From: CAXSBR01 sp964236495
GTDB taxonomy: Bacteria; Actinomycetota; Actinomycetes; Mycobacteriales; Jatrophihabitantaceae
DNA: 64,000 nt
Direction of reading: 5' to 3'
NCBI GenBank assembly: GCA_964236495.1
Contig: CAXSBR010000009.1
Coordinates: 1-64,000 of the forward strand
Positions 46,852-54,893 of the stretch are shown one piece after another. Made by a program: the position numbers and the translations under genes. The notes under the pieces were generated by a model. That model made no database searches. It had not been told where the DNA came from and worked only from the letters and a program-made list of their open reading frames with translations. Each line of letters begins with the position of its first letter. Position 1 is the stretch's first letter.

Positions 46852-47877
46852 GTGTCCGAGGTCGACGTACGTCCCCTTGGGGTGCGCGGCGGCTCGCTGG
46901 GCGCGCGCTCCGAAGCGGTCGGGTGCGCGCTGGCGGCCACGGCCGCCACTGCACTGCTCGCCGCCGCTGCCGCGGCAGGGGCGCTGGAACTGCTGATCGC
47001 GGTCGCGGTGGTGCAGGGGCTACTCGTACTGACGTGGGCACTGAGCTGCGGTCCGCCGCAGCAATTGACTGCAACGCGCTCGGACGACGGCCGCGCCGGC
47101 ACCGTCGAGAGCGAACCGCTCGACGTCAACCTGAACAGCCCTGACCAGGGCGGCCCTGACCTGGATCGGTTCGACTTAGATCGGTTCGAGCTGGAGAGCG
47201 TCAATCCGGGTAGCGCAGTGCCCGGGCGGATCGGAACTGTTCTCATCGGCGGCGCCGCAGCTGCGGGTGCGGACATCGCGGCGTCGGTGCGTCCGCACGA
47301 CGCGCTGGCACCGATGCTCGTCGTGCTCGGCCTGGCCATCCCGGCGATGTTCGTGCACCAGCTGACCCGCGGGGTGGTGCGTACCCGCGTCGTCGAGTCG
47401 CTGTCGGGTATTTCCGTGATCGTCGCGGCTGTGGTCGCCCTGACGGCGTTGCTGCAACTGCGCCACGAGTTCGACGGCGACCGGATGACGGTGGCGGCGG
47501 CCGCTGTCGCCGGCGTCGCCACCGTGTTGGCCGGCCTGGTGGACGTGGCCTGGTCGCGCCCCCGCTTCGATCCGACGGTTGCGCGTGGGCTCACCGGCGT
47601 GGTGGTCGGCATCGTCGCCGCGACAGTGGTCGGCGTGCTGGTGTTGCGGCCGCTGACGCAGTACGGCAACCCGGTCGCTGCGCTGCTGTGCGCCATCATC
47701 GCTGCAGTGGCCGCGCTGCTGTCCGTCAGTGCCGGCATGGTCGCCGCCGGCATCGGCACCACCAGCTCGGCCGGGCAGCAGCAGAGAACAGGCGCTCGGC
47801 TACGTCCGGTGGCGCTGGCGATTCTGCCGGTATGTCTGGTGGCGCCAGTGGCCTATCTTCTACTGTTGGTGCGATGA
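46852..47877 (+). CDS. hypothetical multi-pass membrane protein
   Basis: A 341-residue protein with about eight hydrophobic segments: two near 25-70, then a polar, Asp-rich insert (about 70-120) with DRFDLDRFELE, then segments from 122 to the end. No named domain is recognised. GTG 46852 starts the frame with VSEVDVRPLG. Its stop overlaps the DUF2993 gene start (ATGA), so they form an operon. Position upstream of a lipoprotein-like mannan-related DUF2993 protein hints at an envelope role; this is only context. Confidence 0.72.
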   Translation: MSEVDVRPLGVRGGSLGARSEAVGCALAATAATALLAAAAAAGALELLIAVAVVQGLLVLTWALSCGPPQQLTATRSDDGRAGTVESEPLDVNLNSPDQGGPDLDRFDLDRFELESVNPGSAVPGRIGTVLIGGAAAAGADIAASVRPHDALAPMLVVLGLAIPAMFVHQLTRGVVRTRVVESLSGISVIVAAVVALTALLQLRHEFDGDRMTVAAAAVAGVATVLAGLVDVAWSRPRFDPTVARGLTGVVVGIVAATVVGVLVLRPLTQYGNPVAALLCAIIAAVAALLSVSAGMVAAGIGTTSSAGQQQRTGARLRPVALAILPVCLVAPVAYLLLLVR

Positions 47878-48680
47878 GCCAGCCCACGCAGGCTTCCCCG
47901 GAGCCCGCAACGAGTGCTCCGGGCGACGGCATGGCCGACGACCGGGCCGCCCGCAGGAAGCGCCGACGGCGGCGCCGCTTCCTTCGCGCAGCGATCTGGC
48001 TGACCTGCGTCGTGGTATTCCTGGGCTGCATCTTCGTTCTCATCGACAAGACTGTGACGTCCGTTGCGCAGGACAAGGTCGCCACCAAGCTGACCGGTCA
48101 GCAGCCGTTCACCGGCCGGCCGAAGGTGGTCATCCACGGCTTTCCGTTCCTGACTCAGGCGGCGCGCGGCAAGTACTCCGACATCGAGGTCACCGGGCCC
48201 GGCCAACCCGTCGCCAAGCTCGGCATCGCCCAGATCGACGCGCACTTGCATGGCGTGCACATTCCGCTGTCCGCGGTCGGCACCGGCGTCGGCTCGGTCC
48301 CTGTGGATCACGCCGACGTCAGCGTGACCCTGCCGGCCAGCCGGCTCGGGCCAGCATTCGGTGTGCCGGGCCTGAAATTGAGCCAGAGCGGACGCAACGT
48401 GCGCGTGCTTGCGCCGCTGCTGATCGCCGGGCTGGCCAGCGTCAAAGTCGATGCCCTCGCGCGGCTCACGGTTCGGGCCAACGCGATTGCGGTGATGATC
48501 GTGTCGGTCAAGATTGGGGGCGCCGCCGCGCCGGCGGCGGTGGTCGAGGCGGCCAAGCAAGGGTTGGGGCTGAACCTGCCGCTGGGCAACCTGGGTCTGA
48601 ACGTGCATGCTGCCACCGCGCGGGTGGTCGGCAGCAACTTGGTCATCTCGGGCTCCGCGGACAACGTCACCCTGCACTGA
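47874..48680 (+). CDS. DUF2993 (LmeA-like) protein
   Basis: A 268-residue protein with an Arg-rich cytoplasmic stretch (about 25-36), a single membrane anchor (about 39-60) and an extracytoplasmic DUF2993 domain. That domain shows VVIHGFPFLTQAARGKYSDIEV, then IPLSAVGTG and ASVKVDALARL. LmeA of mycobacteria, of the same family, supports lipomannan mannose elongation and binds lipids; a similar role is inferred. ATG 47874 overlaps the upstream stop. The 16-bp tandem repeat starts right after its stop codon. Confidence 0.85.
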   Translation: MSQPTQASPEPATSAPGDGMADDRAARRKRRRRRRFLRAAIWLTCVVVFLGCIFVLIDKTVTSVAQDKVATKLTGQQPFTGRPKVVIHGFPFLTQAARGKYSDIEVTGPGQPVAKLGIAQIDAHLHGVHIPLSAVGTGVGSVPVDHADVSVTLPASRLGPAFGVPGLKLSQSGRNVRVLAPLLIAGLASVKVDALARLTVRANAIAVMIVSVKIGGAAAPAAVVEAAKQGLGLNLPLGNLGLNVHAATARVVGSNLVISGSADNVTLH

Positions 48681-48744
48681 ACCAGCACTGCCCTGCACCA
48701 GCACTGCCCTGCACCAGCACTGCCCTGAACCAGCACTGCCCCGA
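48681..48744 (+). repeat. 16-bp tandem repeat, four units, downstream of DUF2993 gene
   Basis: Four consecutive 16-bp units of ACCAGCACTGCCCTGC follow the stop codon without a gap; the third differs at its last base and the fourth at two positions. The segment lies between the DUF2993 gene and the sulfur-operon leader. Confidence 0.9.
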
Positions 48745-48799
48745 ACCCTCAACCGCGCCCGACCTCGCGTCCGATTCACCGAGCGCAGCGCCCGCGCGG

Positions 48800-48805
48800 T
48801 ACGGT
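48800..48805 (+). promoter_or_regulatory. -10 box for a leaderless cysteine leader transcript
   Basis: TACGGT fits TANNNT and ends 6 nt before the leader ATG at 48812, so the mRNA should begin at or next to that ATG. The same hexamer stands 7 nt before padR at 53631. Confidence 0.55.
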
Positions 48806-48811
48806 TCTGCC

Positions 48812-48892
48812 ATGTTCGTGAGCCTGCTGCTCACCTCGCGCCGCGCGGTCGACCTGTGCCGCGTGGGCAGCTGCCTGTGTCTGCCTAGCTGA
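48812..48892 (+). CDS. cysteine-containing leader peptide of the sulfurtransferase operon
   Basis: A 26-residue peptide ending DLCRVGSCLCLPS, with three Cys codons in eight residues, preceded by a basic TSRRAV stretch. It matches the putative leader peptides often found ahead of sulfur-metabolism genes in actinomycetes (xRRxVDLCRVxS pattern). Mycobacterial polycysteine leaders of this kind attenuate downstream genes according to cysteine supply. Here the sulfurtransferase begins 249 nt later. Translation stalling on the Cys codons when cysteine is scarce is the probable mechanism. The peptide itself likely has no other function. Confidence 0.72.
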   Translation: MFVSLLLTSRRAVDLCRVGSCLCLPS

Positions 48893-49140
48893 CACTCTCG
48901 CTCGGCCGTTCGCCGAGGACCGCCCCGCCGCGCCCCCTTGCAACGCTGCGTTGTCAGCGTCTCAGCCGGGTGGCAATTATTTGCCCCGCGGCGTCGTTGC
49001 ACCCGACACCATAAGATTTCCCGCCCGCGTTGCAGCAACGGTGGAATACCTGCACGACCACCCGACATGACCCCGCGAACACCACTGACACATCACCACT
49101 CCGGCACGACCACTGCACACCATCCAAGGGAGCACACATC

Positions 49141-49974
49141 ATGAGCCGCGCAGACGCGCTCGTCTCGGCCGATTGGGCCGAACAAAACCTGAACACCGAT
49201 GGCGTCGTCCTCGTCGAGGTCGACGAAGACACCTCCGCCTACGACGGCGGCCATCTCTCCGGCGCGGTGAAGCTGGACTGGAAGACCGAACTGCAGGATC
49301 AGGTCCGCCGTGATTTCGTCAGCAAGGAGCAGTTCGAGGCGCTGCTGTCGAGCAAGGGCATCGGCAACGACGACACCGTCGTCCTCTACGGCGGCAACAA
49401 CAACTGGTTCGCCGCCTACGCGTACTGGTATTTCAAGCTCTACGGTCACACCGACGTCAAGCTGCTCGACGGCGGCCGCAAGAAGTGGGAACTCGACGGC
49501 CGTGAGCTGAGCAAGGACGAGGTCACCAGGCCGGCGACGCAGTACAGCGCGCACGAGCCCGACACCTCGATCCGTGCCTTCCGCGACGAGGTCGTCGCCT
49601 CAATCGGCGTTCAGAACCTCGTCGACGTCCGCTCACCCGACGAGTTCTCGGGCAAGTTGCTCGCACCCGCGCACCTGCCCCAGGAGCAGTCCCAGCGCGC
49701 CGGCCACATTCCGACTGCGGTGAACGTGCCATGGAGCAAGACCGCCAATGAGGACGGGACGTTCAAGTCCGACGACGAGATAACGACTCTGTACGCCGAC
49801 GCCGGCCTGGACGACGCGAAGGACACCATCGCCTACTGCCGCATCGGTGAGCGTTCCAGCCACACCTGGTTCGCACTGCACGAGCTCCTGGGCAAGCAAA
49901 ACGTCAAGAACTACGACGGCTCGTGGACCGAATACGGCTCGCTGGTCGGCGTCCCGGTCGAGAAGACGGCCTGA
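49141..49974 (+). CDS. thiosulfate sulfurtransferase (rhodanese, SseA/CysA2-like)
   Basis: A 277-residue protein of two rhodanese domains. The N-terminal half has GGHLSGAVKLDW and VVLYGGNNNWFAAYAYW; the catalytic Cys233 is in YCRIGERSSHTWF, the six-residue active-site loop of thiosulfate sulfurtransferases. It should move sulfane sulfur from thiosulfate to cyanide or a thiol. ATG 49141 is chosen; the longer frame from 49030 is not supported. The cysteine leader lies upstream, and DUF1416 follows after the 83-bp repeat array, the same order as the CysA2/SseC pair in mycobacteria. Confidence 0.93.
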   Translation: MSRADALVSADWAEQNLNTDGVVLVEVDEDTSAYDGGHLSGAVKLDWKTELQDQVRRDFVSKEQFEALLSSKGIGNDDTVVLYGGNNNWFAAYAYWYFKLYGHTDVKLLDGGRKKWELDGRELSKDEVTRPATQYSAHEPDTSIRAFRDEVVASIGVQNLVDVRSPDEFSGKLLAPAHLPQEQSQRAGHIPTAVNVPWSKTANEDGTFKSDDEITTLYADAGLDDAKDTIAYCRIGERSSHTWFALHELLGKQNVKNYDGSWTEYGSLVGVPVEKTA

Positions 49975-49977
49975 GCC

Positions 49978-50064
49978 GTGAGCATCGAAGCGAGCGTCAG
50001 CGAGCGAGGAGCGGAGCGGCTCAGCGATGAGCGCTCGCGCGAAGAGTCGGAGGAATCGCCGTGA
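49978..50064 (+). CDS. mini-ORF 1 of the repeat array (28 residues)
   Basis: GTG 49978 to TGA 50062-50064, a Ser/Glu/Arg-rich peptide VSIEASVSERGAERLS and 12 more residues. No GGAGG box precedes this first copy, so it would depend on coupling with the sulfurtransferase stop 4 nt upstream. Expression is not shown. Confidence 0.3.
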   Translation: MSIEASVSERGAERLSDERSREESEESP

Positions 50065-50147
50065 GCATCGAAGCGAGCGTCAGCGAGCGAGGAGCGGAGC
50101 GGCTCAGCGATGAGCGCTCGCGCGAAGAGTCGGAGGAATCGCCGTGA
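50061..50147 (+). CDS. mini-ORF 2 of the repeat array (28 residues)
   Basis: GTG 50061 overlaps the TGA of mini-ORF 1 as GTGA and has a GGAGG box 7 nt ahead. Same peptide as mini-ORF 1. Real translation is possible but unproven. Confidence 0.3.
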   Translation: MSIEASVSERGAERLSDERSREESEESP

Positions 50148-50230
50148 GCATCGAAGCGAGCGTCAGCGAGCGAGGAGCGGAGCGGCTCAGCGATGAGCGC
50201 TCGCGCGAAGAGTCGGAGGAATCGCCGTGA
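50144..50230 (+). CDS. mini-ORF 3 of the repeat array (28 residues)
   Basis: GTG 50144 overlaps mini-ORF 2 by GTGA with the same upstream GGAGG box. Identical peptide. Unproven. Confidence 0.3.
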   Translation: MSIEASVSERGAERLSDERSREESEESP

Positions 50231-50307
50231 GCATCGAAGCGAGCGTCAGCGAGCGAGGAGCGGAGCGGCTCAGCGATGAGCGCTCGCGCGAAGAGTTAGG
50301 AGCCTGA
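50227..50307 (+). CDS. mini-ORF 4 of the repeat array (26 residues)
   Basis: GTG 50227 overlaps mini-ORF 3 and runs to TGA 50305-50307, one base before the DUF1416 ATG at 50309. It ends EELGA instead of the ESEESP ending of the others, so the repeat changes into the native ribosome site of DUF1416. Unproven. Confidence 0.3.
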   Translation: MSIEASVSERGAERLSDERSREELGA

Positions 50308-50308
50308 C

Positions 50309-50608
50309 ATGTGTGCAGCACCAACTCAGACGCCGACGTTGCCAGCGCACATCGATCTGAGCAAGGAAACCGTCATCTACGGCAAGGTCACCAACGGATC
50401 GGCCGAGGTTCCCTCGGCCTACGTCCGGCTGCTCGACGGCAACGGCGAGTTCACCGCGGAGGTCGTCACCTCGGCCACCGGCGATTTCCGCTTCTATGCC
50501 GCCCCGGGCGAATGGACGCTGTCGGTCCTGGCGCCGGGCGCCTCGGGCCGCAAGCAGGTCCACGCGCTGGAGCCGGGCCTGGTCGAGGTTCAGCTCCAGG
50601 TCACCTGA
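50309..50608 (+). CDS. DUF1416 protein (SseC-like)
   Basis: A 99-residue protein with a carboxypeptidase-regulatory-like beta-sandwich: TVIYGKVTNGSAEVPSAYVRLLDG, EFTAEVVTSATGDFRFYAAPGEWTLSVLAPG. It matches SseC, which accompanies the sulfurtransferase in many actinomycetes and is thought to serve sulfur metabolism; its mechanism is not known. AGGAG lies 6 nt before the ATG. It completes the sulfur operon with the leader peptide and sulfurtransferase. Confidence 0.88.
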   Translation: MCAAPTQTPTLPAHIDLSKETVIYGKVTNGSAEVPSAYVRLLDGNGEFTAEVVTSATGDFRFYAAPGEWTLSVLAPGASGRKQVHALEPGLVEVQLQVT

Positions 50609-50710
50609 GGCTGCTGCCCAACACGCAGAGCTGCTGCTCCACACGCAGCGCCGCCGCTGACCCAGCTGGGGTTGGCGGCGGCTTCGCGCGTTCGGCGGCA
50701 CGGTCGCGGT

Positions 50711-51157
50711 TCAGAGCTGCGCGAGAACGGCCGCGGCGAGCTCGTGCATCGATTCCGTCGTCAGTGCGGGGTGGTCCTGGGACAGCGTCACGAACACGCC
50801 GGTCCCACTCTTGATGAGCATTATGAAGGCGTTGCTGTCACCGCCGACGGTCTTGGTGACGTAGCCGCGGTCCGCGCCTGGGATCGGACTGGACCCCGGC
50901 GGTGTTCCATAGGCTTGCTCGGACAGGTACGCGGTGGGGTTCGCGGTGGTCTCCACCAGGATGTTGACCGCGGACTTGGCCGTCACCTTCGTGAAGCGGC
51001 AGCCGGTGCCGATCACCGTTTGCGCTACTGATTTCCCAGCCGGTGCGTCTGTGCCGAGGGGTTGCTTGAGCAGCGCGGGCGTCACCAGCGTGCTCGGTTT
51101 GATCGCCTTTGCGGCTGAGAGCGTCCAAGTTGGACGCCAGCACGGCGGCGAATCCAC
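50711..51157 (-). CDS. hypothetical protein, DUF3558-like C-terminal part
   Basis: A 148-residue frame with Thr/Ala-rich text and a conserved-looking core CRFTKVTAKSAVNILVET and LSEQAYGTPPG. This resembles the end of DUF3558 lipoproteins, secreted actinobacterial proteins of unknown role. The expected signal peptide and lipobox are missing upstream in all minus-strand frames, so this could be truncated or a damaged gene, or start elsewhere. GTG 51157 is simply the longest start. Not linked to the DUF1416 gene, which it faces. Confidence 0.5.
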   Translation of the reverse strand: MDSPPCWRPTWTLSAAKAIKPSTLVTPALLKQPLGTDAPAGKSVAQTVIGTGCRFTKVTAKSAVNILVETTANPTAYLSEQAYGTPPGSSPIPGADRGYVTKTVGGDSNAFIMLIKSGTGVFVTLSQDHPALTTESMHELAAAVLAQL

Positions 51158-51349
51158 AGTGGCATGTGCACTCCTCAGACGGGTGTACGCCCGATGGCGG
51201 TCCTAGGCCCGGCGGACGGGTCAGCACCCAAAGAGCGCGGCACGGCCGCTGTGATACGTCGGTGATACGAAGCGACGGAGGCACGACGCCGACATCCGGA
51301 TCTTGACGCCGCCGGCGGGCACGCTGCTCGTCGATTAGCGGGTCGGCGG

Positions 51350-53543
51350 TCAGCCGACGGTCCGCGTCACCCGGTCGAGAATCCACGAATAGATGAAGGC
51401 AGTCTCGCGCCACCTCTCGTACCGCCCGCTCTTACCGGCGTGCCCGGCCACCATCTCCGTGCGCAGCAGCACCGGCGCGTCGCCGGTTGCGGTGTGGCGC
51501 AGCTGCGCGACCCACTTGGCCGGTTCGACGTAGAAGACGCGGGTGTCGTTCAGGCTCGTCGTCGCGAGAATCGCCGGATAAGGCCGGGCGGCCACGTTCT
51601 CGTACGGTGCGTAGGACTTCATGTAGGCGTAGACGTCGGCGTCGTGCAGCGGATCTCCCCACTCCTCCCACTCACCGACGGTCAGCGGCAGGCTCGGGTC
51701 GAGGATGGTCGTCAGCGCATCGACGAACGGCACGCCGGCATGGATCGCTGCGAACGCGTCGGGGGCCAGGTTGGCCACCGCGCCCATCAGCAGGCCGCCG
51801 GCGGACCGGCCGTCGGCGGCCAACCGGTCGGGTGAGGTGTACCCCGCCTCGACGAGGTGCTGCGCGCACGCGACGAAGTCGGTGAAGGTGTTGCGCTTGG
51901 CCAGCAACTTGCCCTGGTCGTACCAGCTGCGGCCCAGCTCGCCGCCGCCCCGAATGTGGGCGATCGCGTAGACCACGCCGCGGTCGAGCAGCGACAGCAT
52001 CGGGATCGCGAAGTCCGGGTCGATCGATACCTCGTAGGACCCGTAGCCGTACAGCAGCGCCGGCGCCGAACCGTCAAGCGCCACATCGGCGCGGCGCACG
52101 ATCGACAGCGGAATGCGCGTGCCGTCGGCGGCAGTGGCCCACGAGCGCTCCTGCACGTAGCGGTCCGCCACGTAGGGCCCCCACGTCGGGTCGGCCAGCA
52201 CCGGCCGGCGCTTGCGCAGCGTCAGCTCGCCGGTGGCCAGGTCGCAGTCGTAGGTGGTGTCAGGTGTGCGAAACGACGAGTAGTGCACCCGCACCGTGCG
52301 TGCGTCGTACTCCGGGCTGCCCGACGTGGCGACGTCGTACAGCGGCTCGTCGAAGTCCAGATCGCGGCCGGCTCCGAAGTCGCCGATGTCGTCGCGGGGA
52401 AGGATGTGCAGCCCGCTCAGCCCGTCGCGGCGTAGTGAAAGTACGGCGAATCCTTCGTAGGCGTCGACGCCGAGGATCCGCACGCCAGCTTGCTCGGTCG
52501 ACGATGCGCCGAGCACGGGTGTCCACTGTGCTGCGTCGGTGGCATCGATCGGCGCCTGCGCCAGCGCAAAGTCAACAGCGCCCTCGTTGTGGACGATCAG
52601 CAGCCGGTCGCCCGCCGGCTCGACGGCGTATTCGACGCCTTGGCGGCGCGGCGCGACCACGCGTGGCTCGGCCTCGGGTTGCGCGCGAGGGATCAGGCGG
52701 ACCTCGGACGTGAGCTTGCTGTCGGCGGTGATAACGATCCAGGCGTCGTCCCGGCTGGAGCCGACGCCGACGGAGAAGCGCTCGTCGGGCTCGCTGTAAA
52801 CCTCGACGTCGTCGGTGCCGGGCGAGCCGAGCCGGTGCCTACAGACGACGTAGCTGCGCCAGGCGTCGTCGTTGCGGGTGTAGAACAGGTGGCTCGTGCT
52901 GGCCCAGGTCGCGCCGTAGCCGGTGTCTTCCACGGTGTCCGGGCGGTGCTCGCCGGTGCCCAGGTCGAGCACGCGCAGGGTGAACCGCTCCGCGCCGGTG
53001 GTGTCGGTCGAGTACGCCAGCAGGCTGCCGTCGGGAGAGACGCTGAACGCGCCGAGGGAGAAGAAGTCCTGCCCGGCAGCTGCGTCGTTGGCGTCCAGCA
53101 GCACCTGCTCGCCTTCGATAGCGGCGTCGCTGTCGGGTGGTGCGTCCGCCGCTGAGGCCGCCGGCGCGCGGCAGAAGATCGGGTACTGCGAGCCCTCGAC
53201 GGTGCGCTGGTAGTACCAGTAGGCGACGCGGCCGCCCGCGTCGTCGGCCGCGTCGTCGCCCGTCGGATCCGTGATCCGTGCGGTGCGTGCGGTACACCGG
53301 CACGCTCAGGTCCGTCTCCTGCGTGCGCGCCTTGATCTCGCCGAAGATCGCCTCCTGCAGCTGCTTCAGCTCGCTGGTCTGCGCCTCAGTCCAGGTGTTC
53401 TCCGCTTCCAGATAGGCGATCACCTCGGGATCGGACTTGTCTCGCAGCCACTCGTAGCAGTCGACGAACTCGTCGCCGTGGTGGGAACGGGTGATCGGCT
53501 TGCGGGCGGCGACGGGCGCAGCCGACGGCTTCTCGATAGGCAC
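51350..53543 (-). pseudogene. prolyl oligopeptidase-family (oligopeptidase B-like) S9 peptidase, frameshifted
   Basis: A two-domain cytoplasmic peptidase: an N-terminal propeller (HGDEFVDCYEWLRDKSDPEV, then VAYWYYQRTVEGSQYP) and a C-terminal hydrolase with the Ser in DGRSAGGLLMGAV, Asp likely in ATTSLNDTRVFY and His in VAGHAGKSGRY. GTG 53543 starts the N-terminal part in one frame, which breaks near 53281-53283 (VPVYRTH then nonsense). Removing one base there joins it to the main frame and gives about 730 residues, the family length. All catalytic residues lie after the break. Without repair, only a shortened protein from an internal start near 53104 could be made. Confidence 0.85.
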
Positions 53544-53589
53544 CGACTCAGTCTGCCCTGCCGGGTGGGCCCGGATTGAACCATGGCGC

Positions 53590-53623
53590 GTGTATACCTG
53601 ACGGGTATACACAGTGGTACGGT
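53590..53623 (+). promoter_or_regulatory. padR promoter with 9-bp inverted repeat operator
   Basis: GTGTATACC (53590-53598) and GGTATACAC (53604-53612) are perfect inverted copies around 5 nt. A TACGGT -10 box (53618-53623) follows, 7 nt before ATG 53631. The transcript would be leaderless, with the operator just upstream of the -10. PadR autoregulation is the likely use. Confidence 0.7.
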
Positions 53624-53630
53624 ATCAGCC

Positions 53631-54167
53631 ATGTCCGTTCCGCATCTGCTCCTGGGCTTGCTCGAACCGCAGCCCACCCACGGTTACCAGCTGAAATCGG
53701 GCTACGACGAACGCTTCGGCCGCGATCGGCCACTGCGTTTCGGCCAGGTGTACGCCACGCTCGCCCGCCTGCAGCGAGAGGGCTGGGCCGAGGAGGTAGC
53801 CATCGAGGCCGGTGCAGGCCCGGACCGCAAGACCTACGCCATTACCGGCCGCGGAATCCAAGAACTGGCTTCGTGGCTGGCCACGCCGGAGCCGCCGACG
53901 ACGTACGCCAGCAGCGTCCTGTTCGCCAAGACCGTGCTGGCCTTGGGCTCGGGCCGGCCCGCCACGCAGATCCTGGACGCGCAGCGCCGGGTGCACGTGG
54001 CTCGTATGCGCGAGGTGCTGCGTACGGCTCGCGCCGGCGACGTCCTGGACGCGATCGCGGCGGACTTCGAGGTGGCACACCTGGAAGCAGATCTCGCGTG
54101 GATAGAGCGGACGTCGTCGCGCCTGGACGACGCCGCTAGCGTCGTCAATGCAGGAGCCGGCCGATGA
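53631..54167 (+). CDS. PadR-family transcriptional regulator
   Basis: A 178-residue repressor of the PadR-s2 type: LLLGLLEPQPTHGYQLKSGYDERFG, then FGQVYATLARLQREGWAEEV and KTYAITGRGIQELASWL, followed by a C-terminal helical domain to about 178. ATG 53631 is supported by the leaderless promoter. It overlaps the ABC ATPase by 4 nt, so the operon padR-ATPase-permease is probably derepressed by a drug or envelope stress. It matches the PadR-regulated MacB/FtsX ABC exporters seen in actinomycetes. Confidence 0.93.
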   Translation: MSVPHLLLGLLEPQPTHGYQLKSGYDERFGRDRPLRFGQVYATLARLQREGWAEEVAIEAGAGPDRKTYAITGRGIQELASWLATPEPPTTYASSVLFAKTVLALGSGRPATQILDAQRRVHVARMREVLRTARAGDVLDAIAADFEVAHLEADLAWIERTSSRLDDAASVVNAGAGR

Positions 54168-54880
54168 GCGCCGCGGTCGTCGAAGCGCACGACCTGCGGC
54201 TGATGCTCGGTGCAACGCAAGCGCTACGCGGTGTGTCCGTCGAGATCCAGCCGGGCGAGGTTCTCGCGGTGATGGGATCCAGCGGCTCGGGCAAATCGAC
54301 GCTTCTGCACTGCCTGGCCGGCCTGCTACGTCCTGATTCGGGCACCGTGCTAGTCCTCGACACCGACCTGGGTTCGCTGTCGGACCGGGCCCGCAGCCGG
54401 CTGCGTCTCGAGCGGATGGGTTTCGTGTCCCAGTTCGGCGACCTCGTGCCCGAGTTGACGCTGCGCGAGAACGTCGAGCTGCCGATGCGGTTGCTGCGTC
54501 GCTCCGGGCGGGAGATCCGCCGCGACAGCCGAGAGCTTCTGGAGCGAATGGGTATTGCCGACGTCGCCGAGCGGCGTGCCGGTGAGGCCAGCGGCGGACA
54601 GGTGCAGCGGGCCGCCGTCGCCCGCGCGCTGGTTCACCGGCCGCCTGTCGTGCTCGCCGACGAACCGACCGGTGCGCTGGACACCGCCACCGGCGACCGC
54701 GTGTTGGAGACGCTGCTGCAGCAGGCACGTGTGGGCGGTGCGGCGGTGCTACTGGTCACCCACGAGGCTCGAGTGGCCGCGCACGCCGACCGGGAAGTGA
54801 TTCTGCGCGACGGGGAGGCTGTTGCCGATCAGAGCGCCGCATTCGACAGCGCCGCCGCCGCACTGCTCGCCGGCCGATGA
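54164..54880 (+). CDS. ABC transporter ATP-binding protein (LolD/MacB type)
   Basis: A 238-residue ATPase. Walker A is MGSSGSGKSTLLHCLAG, the Q-loop is FGDLVPELTLRENVELP, the signature is ASGGQVQRAAVARALVH and Walker B is VVLADEPTGALD, with VTHEARVAAHAD next. This is the LolD/MacB group that pairs with FtsX-like permeases. The ATGA overlap with padR and the 13-nt distance to the permease mark an operon. Confidence 0.94.
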   Translation: MSAAVVEAHDLRLMLGATQALRGVSVEIQPGEVLAVMGSSGSGKSTLLHCLAGLLRPDSGTVLVLDTDLGSLSDRARSRLRLERMGFVSQFGDLVPELTLRENVELPMRLLRRSGREIRRDSRELLERMGIADVAERRAGEASGGQVQRAAVARALVHRPPVVLADEPTGALDTATGDRVLETLLQQARVGGAAVLLVTHEARVAAHADREVILRDGEAVADQSAAFDSAAAALLAGR

Positions 54881-54893
54881 TCGCCACCGGCCG

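Larger units (their letters stand above)
49978..50297 (+). repeat. 83-bp tandem repeat, three exact units plus a partial fourth
   Basis: Units start with GTGAGCATCG at 49978, 50061, 50144 and 50227. The first three are identical over 83 bp; the fourth is identical for about 70 bp and then changes into AGTTAGGAGCCTGAC before the DUF1416 ATG. Each exact unit contains a start GTG, 28 codons and a TGA overlapping the next GTG, plus a GGAGG box 7 nt ahead of that GTG. Its GAGCATCGAAGCGA and GCGAGGAGCGGAGCG stretches also occur in the repeat at 31622. Confidence 0.95.

Noticed and set aside
48681..48744. CRISPR-like or terminator array at the 16-bp repeats
   Set aside because: Units are contiguous, 16 bp and not palindromic, so neither a CRISPR nor a terminator.
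49978..50297. CRISPR array
   Set aside because: Units of 83 bp abut directly with no variable spacers and no cas genes are nearby.
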